A stretch of 64,000 bases of DNA from contig JAZBQD010000013.1 in the NCBI GenBank assembly GCA_036583965.1, positions 6,798,144 through 6,862,143 of the forward strand, given 5' to 3'. The stretch comes from Prunella strophiata. Lineage: Eukaryota > Chordata > Aves > Passeriformes > Prunellidae. Made by a program: the position numbers and the translations under genes. Below the pieces are notes generated by a model that was not told the origin of the DNA, searched no databases, and worked only from the letters and a program-made list of their open reading frames with translations. This document shows positions 28,816 to 43,237 of the stretch, piece by piece (the first letter of the stretch is position 1; each line of letters opens with the position of its first letter).

Positions 28816-31800
28816 GGGACAGAACTGAGTTTTCTGTATACTGTAAAGGCTTATGAATACACGTGTTTAATTGAGCTACATATCATCATTCCTGTGGATT
28901 AAGTAGGTTAATAGACTTTGTCAGCAGGGAAGATTAGGATTGCATTTATGTTACTTATGTGGCTTCTAAATTGTAATCTAACAGACCTTTCACACCTGCT
29001 GCTGTGTGTACCTGAGCAGGGAATGTGCCTGTCCTTCTTGAAATGCAGCAGACTTTGGAATCAGGCAATAAGAGCATTCCTGGCACACTGCTGCTGGTAA
29101 AAATAAAGGTGGGGGACAAAATTTATTGTGTCAGATTTGAGAAGCATTTTCTTCTCACAAAATTAAATCTGTGCTTTTCCCCCCTTCCCCAGATTTTAAT
29201 AGTGCAAAGGCTTGATTCTAGCAGAAAGCTCCTGCTGTTGTCCCAGATCTTCCATGGTGCTGCTTGCTGACTGAAGGCAGCTGCAGCAGCCTGTTATGCT
29301 GAGGTGTGTGCAAAGGAATCTGAGCTGTTTGAGTACCTTCCTGTGAGGTTCCCCTTGCCAGCATATTGTTGTAGTCTCAAGAATGTATAGGTCTAAAATG
29401 TATAAGCTTTTTTCCCAGGGCTTTGGAGCTCGTGTTTTTACAAACTGGAGGAGTTTTGAACTTCTCAGATGTCTGGTAGGGAGGCTGTCCTTCTTGGAGA
29501 GCAGCAGACTGGAATTCTCTTTGGAACAGTTAATTACATGCTTGAGGGACACCCTCCTTGCCAGAATGGGCAAATTGGTCAAATCTCTTCCCTGCAAATG
29601 TTTTTTGTTTATCCAATTTCAAATTAGTGCTAGAGAGTAAGAAAATAAACTATAGTGAGCAATAAAATCAACACAATTAAGTCTGATAGATAAATTGAAT
29701 TTTGTTGTTAAACACTAATACAAGGATTGTGCTAGGAATAGAGATGAAATTTTATAATAGTTTCCAAAATAATTATGAAAACTGGACAAAACTTGCTAAA
29801 CTGTAAGACTGAATGATGTTAACATGGGATAGCAAGACCTTTTTGTCTTCATAAAAGAGGCTTTTAACACAGTCAGGTTCTGCAGTCTAAGGAAAATATA
29901 TTTTTTAAAAATAAATCATGTCTTTCTTCTTAGCACTGCCTTTTGATGCTACAGTGAATGAGTCTTAAATCTGGAACTATAATTAAGGTACTCACTTCAT
30001 TCAAACAAAATAATTCCTTTGGTGTTTTGCACGTTCCCCTTCAACTACAGCAGATATCAAAAGTCTGTTAATTAACAAAGATGGTTGAAAGGCAAAATAA
30101 AATGCTCTTTAGTGTTTCTGGGTTGGAAGTAACAAGACAAAGCTATTTTGAAGTATTTAACATTTGAATGTAAAAGCCAAATCTTTTATCCATGAATCAC
30201 TGTAAATGATCTGATAATGTCAAACTGTGTCTAAATTGATAAAAATGACTTAAAAATTTCAAAATAAACTTAAATTTTCATTTAAACGATTTGCTTTTTA
30301 TTTTGAGAACTCTTACTGGGAATGCATTTTTAGTCTGCAGGGGCAAAGTGATAAAGGCAGCAAAACAGGTGAGTTGCATTTCACTGTCAAACATTGTACA
30401 AAAGGGAGGGGGCAGCACCTGAATGACTTAATTTGTCTTATTAAGCAGGAGTCATGAATAACTAATATTGTTATTACCCTCTCTTCTTCCCCTCTTACTT
30501 CAGCATGCTTAAATGACTTCAAGACGTTTCCATTTTTAGGTTAACTGATCTGTGTTTACAGTTCATGGATTGCAACCATCCTTGCAAGTCTTCAGTCTCA
30601 AAGAGCAAAGTTAAGAACTACTCAGTAAAATAATTTCTCTGGGTAACATTTGGCTGAAGAATGATTTAGTCCTCTAAACTAAAGGATGGTCATTCAATGT
30701 TCTGGTCACTTTAACTGTTCTACACATTAGAAAGCAGTAAGTATTTTTAAAGTTATCTCAGTGAAATAAGGCTTGTTGTTTTGTGCAAGTCATTCTAATG
30801 ATTTAACTTGCCTATAGGTGAAGTAGACTGCCAAGTGAAGATTTTTAAAAAATCCTAATCCATTTTTTTATAAAGAAGGAAAATACAGCAAGGTTAATAA
30901 AGCATTGTTGGGTGCTAAAGTCTGCAATTCATACAAATTTTCTGCTTGCTTCAGGTTTAGAAAGATGCTGTATAGCCAGGCTTAGTGATCCAGTCATTGG
31001 TGGTACAAATGGTTTTGTGTGTATGTGCTGAATGGATGAATGTCTGAGGACTCCTGAGTGAAAAATTCAACTTAAAAATCGTTACATTTTGACAGGCATC
31101 AAAATAGTATCTTCTTAACAGCAAGTTCAGGTCTTAAAGTCTACTTATTATAGATATTAATTCAAACTAGTTCCCTCTAGATCCCATGTTAATTATTTTG
31201 AAGACTACACTAATCTGTTGAGGAGTTTTTTCTCCAGGAATAAGTTTGTATTAGTAACACTAAATGTCTCATTCACAGATTGCAAACACTCCCAATTTGT
31301 TGTGTTTTAACACTAAATGTTGATTTTTTTTTTCCCCCTGTATAATAAGGTAGCTTGTATCAAATACAAGTTCTCAGTGATACCAAAACCTCAGAAAATT
31401 AAAATTCTTCTCAAGGCTATGCAAATAGGAGAATGTTGTAAATTCTTAATTTTGATGCAACATGCTCAAGGAATACCTGTATGTAATGGGAAGAAATATG
31501 AGTCTGAGTAGTTCTTTAGGATTTTGTTGCCAAGTGTTGTTACCAGTTGTGTCCTCTGGTGGCTGCTGTGTGTGGCTCACGATGAGTTGTGCTGAACTCT
31601 GATGTCCCTCAGCAGTGCTGGCCTTGTGCTGCTCCATCTCAATGAAAAACTTTATTGTTACTGGAAACCTTTCTCTAAAGAAAAGACTCTGAACCAGAGT
31701 TCAGAAAACTCAGCTTGACACCTTAGTAATATTAAATTGCACCTGTTTATGCAGACATGGAGACAATGGTGGAGATTACATTACAAACTGCCCTACTGGG

Positions 31801-34800
31801 TTTTGATCTGTACAAATTGCCATTGGCTTTCAGTGCAGAGTCCTTAAAGAGTGGGTGATGATTTAAACAGCCCCAAACCTCTCCAGTTAACTTCCCATTG
31901 CTTTATTTGTGCCCTCCTGTTCCCTCCCAGGACACCCATCTGTGCTGGCTGCTCCAGGTTCTTTCTAGCAAGCTGTATTTTTGAGGTATCCATGGCAAGC
32001 CAGTGTTTTAATTTTGATTAGCCAAACAAATTTCAAAGTGCTTTTACGTTGCTGAGGTCATGTGTAAACTTACACTAGTTCAGTGAAGTGAGCTGTGTAT
32101 AAAGGATTTTAGTGTATTTTATGATGTTTTATTTAGAATCTACTTTAAAGGTCTTCCTAATTAGATTTAGCTAGAATTACTCTTTAAAATAGAAAGAAGA
32201 GGAATGGCCAGTTTTTCACGAACCTTAACTAAATCTTTGACAATGTATCATTTTCAGAGTAAGGAGCAAAGGAAAACTTAACTGCAACAGATCAGAATTA
32301 TTTTGCTTGTGGAAGAAAATGAGCTGTAGAGTGGATTCCACATGTAAGTGATTTCTCAGACTCTAGTTTATGTGAAAACAAGGTGCTTCTCAAGTAAGCA
32401 GCTTGTATAAGTAAGAATAAGGAAATAAATATTGAGGTTGTGAAAACTGACAACCACAGAAGCAAAAATCTTCCTAATATTTAAGAGCTGAGGAGTATCT
32501 ACAGCTACGCATCAGATTTTGTGACCACTATATTTTTATAATATGCAAATTTAGGTTTGGAATATCTTTGTTCACTTAAGTCACATTAGACACCAACCAC
32601 TGACTTAAGACCTGTTCATATTTGTAAGACTTGTCAAACTAGTTTGCTGTAGTCTAGTGAAAATGCAACTTACATCAGATCCATAAGTAAATTACATTTG
32701 TAGAGATGCACCTTTTTTTAGGTATTAATGGTGTAGGTAATGTTTGTGGGGTGTGTTTTCTCTTACAGCAATATAATGTGTTAAGTACAAAGAAGGTGCT
32801 AGCACAAATCTGGATTAGATGTTACATACAGCAAATTTCTTTCATTTTGTGGAAGGTGTCTGACTACCACAAGCATTTAATCAACTTTACAGTCTTAAAC
32901 ATGTTTCCAACTTTGAAACTGGGAAAGTCCAGCTCATGCTTTATCAGTCTTGACGATACAAATTTACATCAGCTGATTCACTTTATTGTAGATATGAACT
33001 GTTGTATCAAGATGTGTAATTTACTTACAACCTAAGAGAGAAGCTAACAGTGTCATGAGCTCTTGCCTATTCATGTTGTGTTGGCTGGCCTCATTTCAAA
33101 GTAGCTTAAATTTCATCATTTTCTAATGCTTTTTTCCATAAAAGCAATTATAGGCTATTGTAAACATCAACAAAGGTGGATTGGACATTAAAATGACTGA
33201 ATATTTTATATGCTTGGAGGATATTTCTCAATACTATTCTGACAGATATAATTAAAGTCACATTGCTTCATATAAATAGTGCTTATCAGGTTTAATATCT
33301 TGTTTGCTGGTTTATGAGCACTGTTGGCTTGCAGAGTTTCAGCAGCATCGTTTACAGTGATATTTCATTTAGAGGAGGAGAATTGCACTTTACTAATGAT
33401 TTTAAACAGGATGGTTAGTGAATCTTTAAAACTGCTTGGAGGCCTACTTCATTCTGATGTAAGTAGTTTTTTGTGGGAGATCATTTAGGAATCAATATGC
33501 AGAGTTACCAAAGTCTCATAGTAAATGCAACTTGACATGCCCCATCACTGCTGTTGGGAAATACACCAGATCTGTTCTGAGCAAATGCCATCCCACAAGA
33601 AATCGCTATTGGAATCATCTAGAAAATTTGGTCATAAATCTGTTATGGCTACTCAGAAGTCATTATTAGGCAATAATTTCTTGACTTATCTGGTAAAAAT
33701 GAACAGCTAAATTAAAATTGTTATATTAAAGTTCCAGTGGGTGACTTATTAGGCCTGGCTTATACCCAGAACTGTCTGGCCCTTGCTGGACTTTTGGCAG
33801 CACTGTGCAGCAGAAGATGATGCAGGCTTCTCTGTTCTGAGCATTGTAAATTTGAGGGGAAAAACAGCTTTTATGAAACAATTAATTTGTGATCCTTGAG
33901 GGTTCTCCCAGTGACCCTGAACAGTTTGCAGGTCATCAGTACTACATGGGCTGGCAACAACTTTTGTAGTTGTAGTAAGAAAATGCAGTAAGAAAAGTAG
34001 AATTATTTATTGTGGCCACTCTTAAATGGCAACAGCAAATTTAAGCTAGAAGCTAACTTGCAAGTGACCAATAAAATATTCCAGGGATATTCAGTACTTT
34101 CAAGTGTGCAAAATAAAATAATTTTCTTAATCACGTAGCTAAGATTTCCAGCTAAAATTAGTGCTGTGACTTGATATGAAAATTGCATGGCTTTCAGGCT
34201 TTCTTGCTCTGTTGTAAGTTTCCTTTCATCTTACCAGCTCTGAGAGGGGTACCCTGCCATGTGGCTCCAACACAGCTTCTGTGGTTGGCCCTTCCTCCTT
34301 TGGGGTAAAACCTCAGAGTAAAATCTTGCAAGAAGACATGCAATTACTAGCCATGCTCTGCCAGATTATTTTTAGATTGTTCTTTGTAGCTGTGTTTGTT
34401 CTTTGTCATTAAATCTTTCCCTAACTCATGCTGCCATTGCTGTTTACCTCAGTGCTGCCAAAACCTTCTGGCACGCTAATAAGATAGTGTGAATCCAGAA
34501 ACTGCAGTCCTTGAAATAAAGGTGTTCCAGGAGAGCAATTCTGAGACATGCCTGTTCTGCTTTAGTCAAGTCCTCCTCAGACATCCTTAGTGTTTGACAG
34601 GTAAAGTCATCTGACTGCTTTAAATATACTTGGCTTGTAATAACAAGATTGAGTGTTGCTCAGCAGTGCTTTGTGCTGGCTTGAAAACAGAGCGTTCTTG
34701 AGAACTGGAGTGTTAGTGGGAAGGAAATGAGGTGAGCTGTGGGAACTGTTGGACACAAAATTACAGAAAATTACTGCTTTGTGATAGGTAATCTACAATG

Positions 34801-37150
34801 TGCACCAGAAAAAAAAAAGTAATCCCAAAGCCCAATTCAGTTTAACAATACAGCATAACACTGTAGCCTTGTAAGGTGGAATGTCTCAGCCCTCTTTTGG
34901 AAATGCTGGGTCTGCATGACTGCACAGCACAGGTGTCATGATCCACAGGATGATTGTGCAGCCCCAGACCCAGCTGGCACTGTCATCTTCACAATCAGTT
35001 CAGTTTGGAGATGCACCTCTTCTTCTTGCTATGAAAGGTACAATTCTTTGTGTCCTGATAACTCACAGTTATCTTTAGTTTCCCTCTAGAGAAGTGTTGT
35101 GTGATTGGGATATTAAAAAAAGCCAAAGTTGCTTGCTGCTGAGAGCCTCCTTTCAGAACAGGAATGGCTTGAAAGATTGGCCCAACAAATGGGGGCTGAT
35201 ACAGCAAGATTGGATCAGCATCATTGTGCCAGAGTGATGGAGGGAAAACCATTCTGAGGAGTGGAATGAGCAGAAGTGCTGAATCCTCCCCACTTACAAA
35301 GCTGTCTTTGAGAAGCAGACTTTCTAGAGAGGAAAGAATCCTTAGGGGAAAATACAATTGAAAATAATGAGGTGCAGAGGAGGCACAGTCTCCTTAAGAA
35401 TAACTTCACAATTCACATGAGGGAATGTTACTGTCCCAGAAAGGCTTTGTCTTTAAAAATAATGAAATTTAAATAAATCCTCAAAATACAGATATGTATC
35501 TTAAAATGAACTTGTGTCTATTGCTTCCCAGCTCATGCTAGAAACTTGACAGGATGCTTTTGTGGCTCACCTAGAAAGGTCCATGATAAAAATGCAGATA
35601 TGACTGTCAGTTGGGAGAGAACTTTACCATTTTTCAAGACCTAAAAAATGCATTTGAGTAAATCTCATGCTCTCTATTACAGGACATTCACTCAAGTTCA
35701 TAAACAGTCTATAATGCTGCTTAGGATAACATTTTCTAGATTAAAATTAAAATATCACTAGAAAATTATTCAGAGTTCTGTTTGCAACTTAAATTCTTTA
35801 CCCAGACTGTTACTTGAGTGAGAAGGAGGAAGATGATTAAACTGATGTAAGTGATGAAGTCTCTGCTTTTGTCAAGTAAGTGGTGCTAAACTAACTTGTG
35901 GCCCAGAGCATTAGGTGTACTCCTGAAATGGATCTTCAGCCCAATTTTGTTGAAAAGAGACCCAGTTGATTCCTTGGAGACCACTCAGCAATACACATCA
36001 GACCTGGTAAGTGGAAGTGATGCAGAGATTTGCTTCCCAGGTGTGCCTTTGATCTGATTTAACATGCTCATGTAGCTGCACCTGAAGCCTTTCAGCTTTG
36101 TATGCAGAGCCTGGTTCTGTGTAAAATTGTTGACCTTTTGATTAGTTACAAGGTGTTTGAAAATAATTAATTCCAATGAGCTGGCATGACAAGGAGTAGT
36201 GAAGCATAGGAAACATTCAGTCCCCCAAGCATGCAAAAATAACTAAGTTTAGGTAGATGTTTTCCTTCCTGCTCCTTAAAAATCTAAGTCTGGAGATGAT
36301 TTTAAGTCGCCTTGTGGCTTTACTCCATTTTGGATAAGACTTCTCTTTTATCTATTTTTTGAAGCAGGGCAGTTGTTAGCAAAAGCTGAGATTTCACATA
36401 GCCATATATCCTCAGGCTGGAACTTGCTGGCTTTGTTTTTTGTTAAAGCTGATGCTCAAAATTTGGGTTTTTGGTTTGTGGTTGTGGGGTATTTTTTTTG
36501 CAAACTGCAAAGCTGAGGACCCTTACAAATTTTTGGTCGGGTTTTACTTGTTCTATTCTTAAGACTTCTAGGACTGTGGAACTAATCAAGTCTCTTAAAA
36601 TGAGAAATTATGAATGTCCTTTCTGAACAGCACTGCAGTGTATGCCTTCTAGGGCAAGCTTGCTTTTAACAACACCCAGCAGATGCTGCAAATGTGGCTT
36701 TTGTGTTAGGCAGGGGTTACTTTATCTGCATGTTGGCAGCTGCAGAAAAGGGATTAGCTGAGAAAAAAAGCAGGAGGGAGGGAGCAGGATGTATGCAGCT
36801 CCTGGTCTTGATTTCTAAACTTCCAAGTGGCCTTGAACCCTTCTTGCCATCGGAGGGTTTCCTTGAGACAGGCGAGCTGCTGGGTGGTGCCCCGAGTGTG
36901 AACAGAGGAGCCATTCTCACACTGCTCTTGGGAAAGCTGATTCAGTGAACTTTCTGTTGTTACCTTAAATTACCTCTTCTGTCTGCCTCCTGATGCTAAT
37001 GCATAGATTTTCAAAGAACTGAGTATAGTGTAATTGCAGTTATGTTTGCACTCAGTTATGGATCTTGGAATCAGCTAAATTTGGCAGAGTGCAGCAGTTT
37101 CCTTAATGCTGTGACTCTGGGTGTATCAGAATAAAAGATTTGGTTTATTC
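28816..37150. other. Intergenic region between RANBP1 and ZDHHC8
   Basis: About 8.3 kb of AT-rich sequence. Reading frames are short, scattered over both strands and unlike any family I know. I see no tRNA, no clear transposon and no CpG island. A long non-coding transcript or enhancers could be present but cannot be judged by eye. Confidence 0.6.
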
Positions 37151-37695
37151 CCTGAACGAGCACGGCAGGATTCGCTTGCAGCTGGCCCTGTCGTGCAGGG
37201 CGCCGCTCCCTGCGCGGACCCCGCAGCGCTCCGCGGGTGCTGCGGCGGTGCCGCGTCCGCAGCCCCCTCTAGAGCCCCGCTGTTCAGGGAGCTGCTACAG
37301 GAGCTTCGGCGTCCCACACAGCGCCCTGTGGAGCTCAGTGCATTGCCATTTTTCTTTTGGGGGGTGGGGTTGTCTTGTGGAAAGGACAGAATTGGGCTCC
37401 CCCCGTCAGCAGGGGCTGCCCCGCTGCGGGCGGCCCGAGCAGCCGCGGCGCGCCCGCCCTTCCGCGGGGCTGTGCTGGCTGCGCGCCCCTGCTCCCGTCT
37501 CCCCGCAGCGCTACCTTAAGGGGCTGGTTGACATCAGCCGAGTGGGCTGGGCGGTGTGGGTGGGATTTCCTGTGCTGGAGGTCAGCTGCTCCCGTCCCTC
37601 TCCCGTCCCTCCCAGCCGCCCGGGTCCCGCTCTCCCCGCGCCGGAGGGATCCGCATCCTCCCGGCTCCCTCCTCTCGGGTTGGATTTACATAGTG

Positions 37696-37740
37696 ATGTG
37701 TAAACTACAGGATGCCCAGCAGCACTGGAAAGAGGTTTAA
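37696..37740 (+). other. Upstream ORF overlapping the ZDHHC8 start
   Basis: An ATG at 37696, 16 bases before the main start and in another frame, opens 14 codons ([14 protein letters not shown]) ending in TAA at 37738-37740, past the ZDHHC8 ATG. Ribosomes using it could not simply reinitiate at the main start. Whether it lies in the mature 5' UTR depends on the unmapped transcription start and on whether the ACTACAG before the main ATG is a splice acceptor. Confidence 0.4.
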
Positions 37741-37815
37741 ACCTACGAAATACATCCCGGTCTCCACAGCAGCTGCCTTATTAGTGGGTTCGACTACTTT
37801 ATTTTTTGTTTTCAC
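37712..37815 (+). CDS. ZDHHC8: ZDHHC8 palmitoyltransferase, first coding exon only
   Basis: ZDHHC8 is a membrane-embedded S-palmitoyltransferase. This exon encodes 34 residues and two bases of the next codon: [18 protein letters not shown], then [15 protein letters not shown], which forms most of the first transmembrane segment. The start closely resembles vertebrate ZDHHC8; its paralogue ZDHHC5 begins similarly but with a different membrane segment, and position next to RANBP1 supports ZDHHC8. The donor at 37816 is GTAAGT. The exon carrying the rest of the first membrane segment (expected to begin with CPWL) was not found in the window, so the DHHC catalytic domain lies beyond it. Confidence 0.92.
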
Positions 37816-40800
37816 GTAAGTACCGCTCTGGCGGAGGGGGGGCCCGGGCTGGGGCCGCCCGGCCCGGCGGGGGGAGGCGGCTGGGCTTGACAGTCCTCCA
37901 GGCCCTGCCGCTGCCGGTCCTGCTCCCCGCCTGCCTCCTTCTATCCCTGCCCGGCTTGGCTTTGCAGAGGCTCACGATCTCTGCCTATCATAAAATGTGC
38001 CTGATAGTCAGATCCACCATTTCATGGCACGTAAAACCCCGTCAGCCTCCCGCAGCTGCCGGCTGTGTGCATCAGAGATGCCAGAGCCCCGCAGCCCCGT
38101 CTGTGCAGGGCTGGTGTACGGGAGGGAAATGCAGCCCCAGCCGCCCCGCTGCCGACAGGCGTGGATCCAGCCTGTGTCTCAGCTGGCCGGAGTCTCTGTG
38201 CTCCAGGAGGGAGAGCTGGCCTCTCCCGTCAATCTCTCGCGTGTCTCAGGGTTTATCCGGCACAGCCTTTTCAAGTGGAAGGAATCCTATTCTAAGCATT
38301 ACCGATTTTACATATTTTTATGTAACTGTTCCTGAAAGCTTGAGGAGCTAATGAACAAATTTACATTTGCTTGAAGGAAAGACGAGGAAACTTTTCCCCT
38401 CTCTCTTTCTTCTTCTCTCATTGCCTTCTCCCTTAAATGCAGAATGGAGCTGTGGCTGTCGGCTTGCAGCTCTCCTGTAGTTATATTAATATGTGAGTGC
38501 TGTAGTGCTTCGGCTGTTTCCCTCTCCATACGCTCGAGTTCTGTAGCTCGCTAACCCTTCCTGTGCGGGGGTAGCGGCACCTTCCCTGCAGAGGTGTCAG
38601 TGTTTCCAGAGGTGCTACAAAACTGTGCTCTGAAAGGAGCTTTGACTAAGCTGCCTTTGGGAAGGTGAAAACACGGCTATTGCATATTAAGATTTATTGT
38701 TTCACTTATTTTGGAACTCTGTTTTCCTTGTTTTGCCGTTGCTATTTTTTAACCGAGCTTAGTGAAGCTGTTGGAAGCAGAAGGCTCTATAAGAGTGGGA
38801 GTATGTGTCTGTGTCATTATCTTTTGTGGTTTGGCTGTGATATGATTCTCGATGCTTTCAAAATGCTTGTCACTGGTATGGTAATCTCAATGTAGGATTT
38901 CAGAATAAAACATAAATGTTGTTTTGTCTAACAGTTTCTTAAATCGGAACAGATTTTGACACTGAGTTTTGCTCTCGACTTAATGTGCGTTGATTTTTTT
39001 CCTTGCTTGTTTTCAGTGCATTTGATACGAAGTAGGGCTAAATCCTTTCAGGATATTACACTGTTTCAAGAACTGGTCAAGTGTCAAGAGCTAGTACAAG
39101 TATCAGTCTATCTTTCATCATTTGGTGGTCTAATTATAGTTTGGTGCTCACAGGCAAACACAGGACAGAAGTTGGTTTTTGTGATGAACTTGGTTGACAC
39201 TGGAGTGGTGAATATTAAATGGTAAAAAAAAGGGGCCTTAATGCCAACATTTATTTTTCCGGCTGCTTGAGGAATGGATGTATGCTAAGGTTGTTTTGGA
39301 AGCTGTATGTTTGTTTTCATATGATATTTCCAGTGTAGAGCTGCAAATTGCTTAGTGATGTAAGACTTTCCTGGTAACACAGTTGTTGTTGAAACATCCT
39401 TTTGGCAGCAGGACATCAACTGAGATGCTCGTTTTACAATTTGTACAGAAGAAGCAATTGCCTTTAATCTGTTACCGAATCTGAAACTTCACTCTACTCC
39501 CTCTGTTATCAGTGAATAATTACATGCAAAATGAAGTATTTTAAGGATCTCTCCATATTGTAACTTGGCCTGTGTATCTTGAAGTGTTAGTAAATTTTTC
39601 GAGGATTGTCCCAGACATACGTTCTCTGCTGCTGCCAAGTCTTGTGTGTAATAAAAGTAACACATAATTGAGCAACTGTTGTCAGGCAGAATCTGAAGTC
39701 CTGTCCATTCAAAAATACTCAGATGAATTTGTATGGGATTGGTGTTGTTTTTCATGCTGAGCAGTGTTAGTAAAATCTATCTTTGTTGTGGAATCAAAGC
39801 AAGCCATATGCATGCGATTAGTTTCTTTTGTGTGGCAGTGGGTTTTTTCCCCTTTCCTGAGCATTTCCATTTTTTATCTTTTTCCACAGGCAATGTTTTA
39901 TCTCCTGAAGATCTTTTTGTTGTAATATGTTATTAAGGCTGAGATAGACCTGAATTTTCAGGTGTGTTGATTTGTTCAACTCGTTTGATGTTGGATAGAG
40001 CTCTGATATGCAGCAGTTGAAACACTGGCCTAAAATTGTTTTAGCAATTTTAGTAGTGCTTTTGATACGAATCCATGTTTGCTTGCCATAGCACAAGAAC
40101 TTAATCAGATAAGATTTACATGTGTGTTTATTAATTACTTGTGTCATTAAGCTCTAAGGCTGCTGTGTCTGTTAATGAAGTAACCTGTGTAGAAATACAT
40201 GAAGCTCATGATGGATGGGATTCCTATCAAATTTTGGGTGCAGATCACCTCAGTGGGATGTCAGGGATTAGAGCAACTTCAGCACAGTGGAATTGAATCA
40301 TAGAGGATAATGTATGTGGAAAAATTGAATAATAACTATTTTTAAACCACTTACTGAATAGAAAAAATAAGCTTTTTAGGGCCCTGGAAACATTTCTGAG
40401 TAACACGTATGAAAACAGCCTCTGACTTGGCTTTTTCCCTGGACACGTTTGTGGTCTCATGCCACACATTATAAGTGTCTTCTGCTGGATGAAAAGCTCT
40501 TTGAACTTGAAGGCCAGGGTTAGCTTTTTAGCAATATGGGCTTTATTTTTAGCTTTTTTTCCAAACACCTTTGCTAAAAAGCAGCACATAAAGAGTGTTT
40601 GAAATACACAGTGTCTGCTATTAGTTCATCATGGTGCTGATCACTGGTACTGTTAAACTTGAGAAAAATTCCATTTTAGATTCTCCTTTATTTTTTTTCC
40701 CTCAGCTAAGCGTTTAGGATTTGCTGTATTGCTGCTATATTTCTTCTGATTTTATGAGGGGGAACTAAACTATTTAGCTATCAAGATTATTGCCTGGAAA

Positions 40801-41330
40801 GGCAACTAAATATTGGAGTTGTATTATTGCAGGCTTTTAGCACTCCATGTGTGTTCCTTCAGTAATAAATACAGTGTCTGAGTAGGTGGTCTAATTTGTC
40901 ACAGTGGGAGAGTAAATAAGCATTAACTCAAAGCATTATGAAGGAACTTATCAATAATGTTGTATAGAATGATTAAGTTAATTTACTTATATGAGCAAAT
41001 CAAATGGTGTAATGAAGGAAGTACTAATTCTTCTTAATATAGGACAAATCCAGTGATTCAGTCCTAGCAAACATGAATTTATTTCTACAAAAATAATTTT
41101 TTTCTTTGTATTTCTCATAATACTTTTTGTTAGAGGTAACAATTTCACCTATTTCAGTGAAGTCTGGACTCTTATGCCTTGGACTGCCAAGTGCTGTGAT
41201 GTAAATCTAATTGTGTTCATTCAAAGACCCTGAGTTACAAGAACTTCCCACCTTATTTTAGGTTGTGCAACTTCAGTGTTAGCAGAGAATGCAGCTTAAT
41301 TGTCAGCAAGCAGAATGTCACCTGTGAACA

Positions 41331-41390
41331 GTTGGAATCAGTGATCTAAAAGGACTTTCCCAACCTAAATGATTCTATAATTATTCGGGG
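41331..41390 (+). mobile_element. Degraded CR1 LINE 3'-end fragment
   Basis: The segment reads GTTGGAATCAGTGATCTAA, then AAGGACTTTCCCAACC, then AAATGATTCTATAATTATT. This follows the CR1 ending (GATCTTTAAGGTCCCTTCC, then ATTCTATGATTCT) with several substitutions. It is about 60 bases and old. Confidence 0.7.
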
Positions 41391-43237
41391 GCCAATAATT
41401 CTCTTCACGTCCTTAAATTGGCTGCTTACTGTAGGTGTTGGAGCTGAGAACTTCTGAGATTGTTCAGCAGCTGCAATGCCTGTGTCTGGAGATTACACAG
41501 CCAGCTGAAAGCATATGGTTTTAAGGGGAAACTGTGGCTCATTTTAGTAAGGAGAAAAATGCTCATCATTCTCTCACTGAATATTGTAGGCCTGAAGTTT
41601 CTCATAAAATACCCATTTTCAGACTATTTTCTGTAGCATGGAGCCTCTTGAGCATCTTTGAAATACAGTAGAAATATGTAATTCATAACAAAGGTCTAGG
41701 TGCCACTACTTCTTTGATATAATGGTAGTAACACTGCTGTATATTATTTCTTTAAATGGGATAATAAAATGGGTAATTTTCTGGGTGAAGTGAAAGCACA
41801 AATAAGGTGAAAACTCATTCAGTCTACTGAAAATACGAACAACTTTGCTCTTATAAGTCATAATGGGAGATAATCATAGATATACACCACAGACATCTGC
41901 AATTGGCACTCTAATGCAGTCTGTGGCACAGGGAGTCTGATACCAATAACCTTCAGGAAACAATTGAGGAGTGATAAATTGGTGTATAAGAGCAACTGAA
42001 GTTGAAGTCGCAGTAGGGATGGAAAGAAAGTAGAGAAATAGCCTAAACCTGTGCTGTTCAGATGGCAGAAGGAGGAAGAATGGCTGGTAGACTGTGCTCC
42101 CTAGCAGGGCTGCTGGATTTACCGTAACAGGGAGGAAAGCTTGGCTTTGGTTAATGAATATTTAAAGAAAAATTGGTGCTCCCCCTACATTCATATAGCA
42201 TGTTACTGCATTTCATGAACTAGAAAGTCTCATCATTTCTGTAGTTAGACATGTATGAATCCAGATGCACTTATGATACATTCACCCCTTAAATCATAAG
42301 CACTACCCCCTTCCTGCAGTTATCTGATCCTTTACTGGAACAGCCTTAAAATAAACAGGTAATAGCACTTTACAGTTTAAAACTATCATAACCATCCTGG
42401 ATGATAGTTAATGAAAATATAGTGATATGTGTACCTAGAGTTCTTGAACTATCTGTTAGATCTTTTCCTCCCATGACTTGCATATATTCACAGAGGGAAA
42501 AATACAGTCTGCTGTTTTCACTTGGGTTTGTTAAGTCACTAGCAAAGGCCAAGCTAATAGAAGATCATCTTTGCTTTAGTGAATTTGATTTGTATCCAAA
42601 GATGTTTTCCTTGCCTAAAGTATTTCATTCCAGATGTGCAGATATTCATTTCTGCCAGTTCAGTGTTCTGACTTGAGTTAGATCAAATGATAAAATGTGA
42701 TTTAAAATGTATATTGCAGATGTTACGGAGCTTCATCTGTAACACAGGTGTGTTTTATACCAGCCTAGAGGAAATAGAACTGAATGCTGAGAAGTCAATG
42801 CACAATAAAGAAAATAAAGATAAAATTGTAGCTCAGATTGTTTTATCTTGATATGCTGCTGGACAGCATGAATTCTGCCTTAGAGTGTGGTCTCACATCC
42901 TTCTTACACTTTGGCTTCTGCCCAATAACTTGCTGAAGGTTGCCTGTGGATTTGGGAGAGCTCTGGTGGCAGTTGCTAGTGCTCTGTGGTGCCAGAAGCT
43001 CCAGATGTGCTGTGGTCTGTATGAGAGCACGTGGAAACACTGCCACTCCACAAATCCACTTCCCTCCATCCTAACTAGATGGTCATATCAGATATCCTTG
43101 GCATTCTGAAAACTTAGGAGCACAAAGCTCCTCTACCTTGTTTGTTTCTAGCTAGGAGTCCATTTGATAGTGGTAGTGCTAATTATGAAACAGCACAAAT
43201 TCCCCCCTCCTTGAATGTTCTTTCCACACCATTCTTC

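Larger units (their letters stand above)
37160..38240 (+). promoter_or_regulatory. ZDHHC8: CpG-island promoter of ZDHHC8
   Basis: Base composition rises abruptly to high G, C and CpG content at about 37160 and falls again by about 38240. The island brackets the ZDHHC8 start codon at 37712, so the transcription start and 5' UTR probably lie in its first half. No convincing TATA box is seen. Confidence 0.75.

Noticed and set aside
37121..38351. Open frames of 112-187 codons around the ZDHHC8 start
   Set aside because: They are GC-driven frames in the CpG island with no family likeness; only the ATG at 37712 gives a recognisable protein.
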